Assembly (NCBI GenBank): GCA_001995005.1
Contig: MDJN01000018.1
Span: 1-18,680 of the forward strand
Direction: 5' to 3'
Length of the DNA: 18,680 bases
DNA from: Candidatus Parepulonipiscium sp. PG-Nun2H_MBin03
GTDB lineage: Bacteria; Bacillota; Clostridia; Lachnospirales; Cellulosilyticaceae
Positions within the stretch are counted from its first letter, which is position 1. Each line of letters begins with the position of its first letter. Position numbers and translations under genes: made by a program. Under the pieces are notes generated by a model. That model ran no database searches, was not told where the DNA came from, and saw nothing but the letters and a program-made list of their open reading frames with translations. Shown piece by piece: positions 15,432-18,680 of this stretch.

Positions 15432-15445
15432 AATTATCATATAGC

Positions 15446-15472
15446 TAAGGACAAAAACATAATATACGATAA
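15446..15472 (+). promoter_or_regulatory. Possible sigma-28 (SigD/FliA)-like promoter for the flgB operon
   Basis: TAAG (15446-15449), exactly 15 bases, then TACGATAA (15465-15472), compared with the flagellar consensus TAAA-N15-GCCGATAA. Nine of twelve positions match, including the CGATAA core. It would start transcription about 60 bases before flgB. Confidence 0.4.
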
Positions 15473-15537
15473 AATGATATTGAAATACAAAAAATCTCAA
15501 AAATAGGTAATATTTTTATAGAAAGGAGAATATAAAT

Positions 15538-15903
15538 ATGTTTCACACGTTAGATGTATTAACTAAGGCATTAGATGCATCAATGCTGAGATATAACCAT
15601 TTAACAAATAATATTGCAAATGTTGATACAGTAGGATATAAAAGAATAGACGTAGAATTTGGGAATGTACTAGAAACTCAGATAAGAAATAACAAAGGGA
15701 CTAGTGGAGTAAATCCAAATAATTTAACTCCGATAGTGTACTATGATGCAGCAGACACCGCTATGAGATATGACGGTAATAATGTAGATATAGATCGAGA
15801 AATGTCAGAATTAAGTCAAGAAAAGACTAGATATGATGTGCTTATACAAAGAGCACAAGCTCAAGCTACTAAATACCAAAATATTTTTCAAACTCTACAA
15901 TAA
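15538..15903 (+). CDS. flgB: Flagellar basal body rod protein FlgB
   Basis: A 121-residue proximal rod protein, exported by the flagellar type III system. The N-terminal helix MFHTLDVLTKALDASMLRYN leads into NNIANVDTVGYKR (24-36), the rod/hook family signature. The C-terminal helix (MSELSQEKTRYDVLIQRAQA) packs with it in the assembled rod. Length is normal for FlgB. AAAGGAG lies eight bases before the ATG. It is the first gene of the basal-body operon and is followed by an unusually long 137-base gap before flgC. Confidence 0.95.
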   Translation: MFHTLDVLTKALDASMLRYNHLTNNIANVDTVGYKRIDVEFGNVLETQIRNNKGTSGVNPNNLTPIVYYDAADTAMRYDGNNVDIDREMSELSQEKTRYDVLIQRAQAQATKYQNIFQTLQ

Positions 15904-16040
15904 AATAAAACGTCTACTTTAATGCATAAAATAGGCTCTGATTGCAAAGAATTACCAGTATAGAACATGGGATAGATACTAAAAATATACGGGCTCACGA
16001 AGTTAATCAAACCAAAACACATGAAAGGAGAAAATAAAAG

Positions 16041-16484
16041 ATGTCGTTTTTTACCGGAATGGATATTGCAACGAGCGGTATGACTGCTCAAAGACTTAGG
16101 CTAGATATAATCACTCAAAATTTAGCAAATGTTAATACAACACGAACACCAGAAGGAGGAGCTTATCAACGAAAGACGGTGCTTTTTGAAAGTGTGCCTA
16201 TGCAAAACAGCTTTGAGGCTATGTTAACTGGCGCAATAAATCGCAAATATAATACGCAAGGAGTACAAATTAGTGAGATTGTAGCAGATGAGTCTCCTAT
16301 GCCTGTTATTTATGACCCCACTCACCCCGATGCAGATGCAGATGGATATGTTACGTTGCCAAACGTAGATTTGGTAACAGAAATGGTAAATATGATTTCT
16401 GCTAGTAGATCATATGAGGCTAATGTAACTGCATTTAACAATTTAAAAGCTATGAATAATAAAGCTTTAGAACTAGGACAATAG
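16041..16484 (+). CDS. flgC: Flagellar basal body rod protein FlgC
   Basis: A 147-residue proximal rod protein. FFTGMDIATSGMTAQRLRLD starts the N-terminal helix, and ITQNLANVNTTRTPEGGAYQR carries the N-x-A-N-x-N/D-T signature with the FlgC-specific P-x-G-x-x-Y-x-R. VTEMVNMISASRSYEANV near the C-terminus is the other conserved block. AAAGGAG precedes the ATG. fliE begins 14 bases later, as in most Firmicutes flagellar operons. Confidence 0.96.
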   Translation: MSFFTGMDIATSGMTAQRLRLDIITQNLANVNTTRTPEGGAYQRKTVLFESVPMQNSFEAMLTGAINRKYNTQGVQISEIVADESPMPVIYDPTHPDADADGYVTLPNVDLVTEMVNMISASRSYEANVTAFNNLKAMNNKALELGQ

Positions 16485-16498
16485 GAGAGGGGATTTAG

Positions 16499-16804
16499 AT
16501 GATAGACAATATTAACCTATTAGGATATATACCAAAAGATGCACTTAATACTATAACAAATAATCCTGTAGACGATAGTGTATTTGAGATGTCTTTAGAT
16601 GCTGCTATAAATCTGTTAAATACGACGCAAACGGCAGAAAATTTAACTACAGCTTTAACATATGATTTTATGACTGGTAAAGATGATAACATACACAATC
16701 TTATGATTGCGAGTCAAAAATCAAGCACTTTACTTAGCTTTACGATGCAAGTTAGAAACCAACTTATGACAGCTTACAATGACATTATTAAGTTGCCTGT
16801 ATAA
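16499..16804 (+). CDS. fliE: Flagellar hook-basal body protein FliE
   Basis: A 101-residue protein that joins the MS-ring to the rod. The conserved C-terminal half is seen as DNIHNLMIASQKSSTLLSFTMQVRNQ, in which H-x-x-M/L-x-A-x-x-K-x and the V-R-N-x-x-x-x-A-Y block are typical. The N-terminus is variable in the family. GGAGAGGGG directly after the flgC stop codon is its ribosome binding site. Position between flgC and fliF confirms the call. Confidence 0.93.
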   Translation: MIDNINLLGYIPKDALNTITNNPVDDSVFEMSLDAAINLLNTTQTAENLTTALTYDFMTGKDDNIHNLMIASQKSSTLLSFTMQVRNQLMTAYNDIIKLPV

Positions 16805-16842
16805 AATAACCTGCGCACAAAATAATAAAAACGGGGTGTACC

Positions 16843-18456
16843 ATGCGTGAGACTATTACACAGGCATCTAACCAAATAACTGAAAAATGGACAGAACTTC
16901 CTAGGAAACGTAAAATTCAATTAAGCGTAGGAGTATTAGCGATAATTATTGCACTTGGGATTACAATATTTATGCTAACTCGACCGGAGAAAGCAATTTT
17001 GTACAGTAAGCTAGACATGGAAGCGGTTAGCCAGATAACAGAGGTTTTAGATGCCGAAAAAATAACCTATGAATTACTAGATAACGGACAAACTATACAA
17101 TTAAATGAAACTGATATAAATAGAGCGAAAATCGCTTTAACTAGAGAAAATGTTCCGAAAGGCAACTATACTTTTGATGATGCAATAACAAATTCGCTTT
17201 CTACAACAGAAGCGGAAAAGCGTACTAAGTTAATATACTTAGCTCAAGTAGACCTTGAAAATATATTATCAGGGATGACAGATATAAGAAGTGCCACAGT
17301 GCAACTGAATATACCAGAAGAGAAAAATTCATTCTTAGCCTCAAAGGTGGCAAGTTCGGCGAGTGTGGTGCTTAATTTGCAAAATGAATTAAGCAAATCG
17401 CAGATAAATGGTATTGCAAATTTAATTGCAAATTCTGTAGAAAACCTTAGTACAGAAAATATTACTATATTAGATGCTAATAGTAATGTTTTATTTAACG
17501 GCAGTACTAGCCAAAGTGGATTTGGGGCTGATGACCAGCAAAGTCTTAAGTTATTAGTAGAAGAAAATACTAAAAATAAGATTATTACATTGTTATCACC
17601 GATATATGATGAAATAACTATAAGCCCAAATTTGGTTTTAAACTTTGATCAAAATCAACACACGACAAAAACATATACATCGCCCGTGCAAGATTCGGCA
17701 ACAGGACTTATTTCTCAAGAACATACAACGGCTGCGGATGGGACCAATATTACAGGTGGCGGTGCCACCCCAGGGCTTGATGCAAATCAAGATGTACAAG
17801 GATATGTGGCAGGAGACGTTGGAACAGGAGAATATTCAACAGGCACAGAAGATATATATTATTTGCATAACGAGATGATATCAAACCACGTAACTAATGT
17901 AGGAGAGATTGATTATGCACGGTCATCTCTTGCTGTGAACGTAGTTTCATACAGAATATATGACCAAACTTTGATAGAAGATACGCTACCAGACGGAATG
18001 AGCTGGGAACAATATAAAGCGGATATAGAAACAAATATTCCGATACTTATTGAGGATACAACGATAGAGGCTATACAAAAAGGGACAGGTATAGCGGATA
18101 TAGTTGTATTGGGATATGAAAAACCAGTATTTATTGATGAAGAACCATTTGAAATAGACTTTATGTCATTTATTCCTTATATATTATTATTAGCATTAGG
18201 AATAATTATAGTAATTGCAGTAATAAGATTTAGAAAGCCAGCAGAAGTAGTTGAGACTGAACCTGAACTACAAGTAGAGGAGATGTTACAAATCGTTAAA
18301 GAAGAAGTTGAAGAAGATGAGCTGGATGAATTACAAGACATTGAAGTGCGTGAGGCTCTTGAAACTAAGAAAAGAATTGAGAAGTTTATTGATGAAAAGC
18401 CGGACGCTGTTGCAAGATTGTTGCGTAACTGGTTAGACGAAGAATGGGGTGAGTAA
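16843..18456 (+). CDS. fliF: Flagellar MS-ring protein FliF
   Basis: A 537-residue membrane protein that builds the MS-ring at the base of the flagellum. Membrane helices lie at about residues 27-46 (QLSVGVLAIIIALGITIFML) and about 446-465 (FIPYILLLALGIIIVIAVIRF region). The periplasmic-side region between them has the ring-building motifs, for example LYSKLDMEAVSQITEVLDAE and TTEAEKRTKLIYLAQVDLEN. A loop rich in Gly, Thr and Asp (about 275-345) is the usual variable beta-collar part. The C-terminal tail PDAVARLLRNWLDEEWGE is the FliG-binding segment. The ribosome binding site (GGGGTG) is weak compared with its neighbours. fliG starts three bases after its stop. Confidence 0.96.
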   Translation: MRETITQASNQITEKWTELPRKRKIQLSVGVLAIIIALGITIFMLTRPEKAILYSKLDMEAVSQITEVLDAEKITYELLDNGQTIQLNETDINRAKIALTRENVPKGNYTFDDAITNSLSTTEAEKRTKLIYLAQVDLENILSGMTDIRSATVQLNIPEEKNSFLASKVASSASVVLNLQNELSKSQINGIANLIANSVENLSTENITILDANSNVLFNGSTSQSGFGADDQQSLKLLVEENTKNKIITLLSPIYDEITISPNLVLNFDQNQHTTKTYTSPVQDSATGLISQEHTTAADGTNITGGGATPGLDANQDVQGYVAGDVGTGEYSTGTEDIYYLHNEMISNHVTNVGEIDYARSSLAVNVVSYRIYDQTLIEDTLPDGMSWEQYKADIETNIPILIEDTTIEAIQKGTGIADIVVLGYEKPVFIDEEPFEIDFMSFIPYILLLALGIIIVIAVIRFRKPAEVVETEPELQVEEMLQIVKEEVEEDELDELQDIEVREALETKKRIEKFIDEKPDAVARLLRNWLDEEWGE

Positions 18457-18458
18457 TT

Positions 18459-18680
18459 ATGGAAATTGATGAAATATCAAGCCGGCAAAAAGCCGCAATG
18501 TTTTTAATCTCCATTGGACCTGAAAAATCAGCACAAATATTTAAACATCTTAAAGAAGAAGAGATAGAAGACTTAACTTTAGAAATAGCTAGTATAAAAA
18601 CAGTTTCTTCTTCTATGAAAAGAGACGTATTGAAGGAATTTTATGAGATATGTATAGCTCAAGAGTATATAGCAGAAGGC
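18459..18680 (+). CDS. fliG: Flagellar motor switch protein FliG, N-terminal fragment (runs off the right edge)
   Basis: The ATG at 18459 opens 74 in-frame codons to the window end with no stop. The sequence, starting MEIDEISSRQKAAMFLISIG, has the FliG N-terminal block Q-K-A-A-x-x-L-I-x-x-G-P-E-x-S-A-x-I-F-K-H-L-K-E-E-E-I-E, which docks on the FliF tail. FliG forms the C-ring and couples to the stator. GGGGTGAG at the end of fliF provides the ribosome binding site, and the two genes are three bases apart. About four fifths of the protein lies beyond the window. Confidence 0.95.
   Translation, partial: MEIDEISSRQKAAMFLISIGPEKSAQIFKHLKEEEIEDLTLEIASIKTVSSSMKRDVLKEFYEICIAQEYIAEG

Larger units (their letters stand above)
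15191..15537. other. 347-bp gene-free leader upstream of the flagellar operon
   Basis: No open reading frame worth calling lies here. It contains a run of seven G (15284-15290) that is unusual in this AT-rich DNA. An imperfect hairpin starts in the last of those G (GTAGAGAC 15290-15297 with GTTTCTAC 15318-15325, one G-U pair, 20-base loop). Candidate sigma-A (15403-15431) and sigma-28-like (15446-15472) promoters follow. The length would allow a structured 5' leader if transcription starts early in the gap. Confidence 0.6.

Noticed and set aside
15922..15963. 13-codon ORF in the flgB-flgC gap
   Set aside because: No ribosome binding site and no recognisable peptide; not called as a gene.
1..18680. 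Defence island, prophage, CRISPR or mobile element
   Set aside because: No transposase, integrase, nuclease-helicase cassette, repeat-spacer array or attachment-site duplication was seen in the reading.

Overview
This window looks like chromosomal DNA from a low-GC, Gram-positive, motile member of the Clostridia. The evidence is the strongly AT-rich sequence, AGGAGG-type ribosome binding sites, sigma-A-like promoters, an HPr kinase/phosphorylase (a Firmicutes carbon-control gene), UvrC next to hprK, and a clostridial-type flagellar operon (flgB-flgC-fliE-fliF-fliG). No transposase, integrase, phage gene, tRNA, rRNA or CRISPR array was seen, so this is ordinary core chromosome with a few accessory loci. 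The genus cannot be fixed from the sequence.

Left half (1-6933), all read leftwards. At the left edge is the 5' end of an RluA-type pseudouridine synthase gene with a TTG start. Next is a compact four-gene operon (4525 to 155): an AlgI/MBOAT O-acyltransferase, its DHHW/AlgX-like SGNH partner, a lipoprotein with a tandem EDEILE repeat, and a secreted transglutaminase-like protein with a copper-amine-oxidase-N-type stalk. A strong sigma-A promoter overlaps a 13-bp dyad in front of this operon. I read it as a surface-polymer O-acetylation module with two extra exported proteins. A small two-helix membrane protein (4680-5219) with its own promoter follows. Then comes a DUF4179/DUF5643-type anti-sigma factor gene placed before its ECF-like sigma factor gene, ended by a 16-bp hairpin.

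Right half (7114-18680), nearly all read rightwards. A seven-helix-type membrane diguanylate cyclase with an intact GGDEF motif and inhibitory I-site is followed by a clear terminator. Then comes uvrC, whose only sensible start is a non-canonical ATT codon, in a tight run with hprK, a ROK glucokinase, a YcxB-like membrane protein and a TIM-barrel sugar isomerase/epimerase-like protein. This run couples DNA repair and carbon-control/sugar genes only by position. It ends at a bidirectional terminator built into the last codons of two convergent genes, the second being an NfeD-like membrane protein.

After a multi-pass membrane protein (weakly SpoIIM-like) there is a 347-bp gene-free leader carrying candidate sigma-A and sigma-28-like promoters. 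The basal-body operon flgB, flgC, fliE, fliF and the first 74 codons of fliG follows. The rod, MS-ring and switch proteins it encodes are the first structures built in a flagellum. The nearby diguanylate cyclase makes the second messenger that commonly switches motility off, but no c-di-GMP riboswitch could be recognised in the leader.

The observations most worth checking are the ATT start of uvrC, the dyad/promoter overlap and gene content of the O-acylation operon, the reversed anti-sigma/sigma order, and the long flagellar leader. I did not find strong evidence for an entirely new system.
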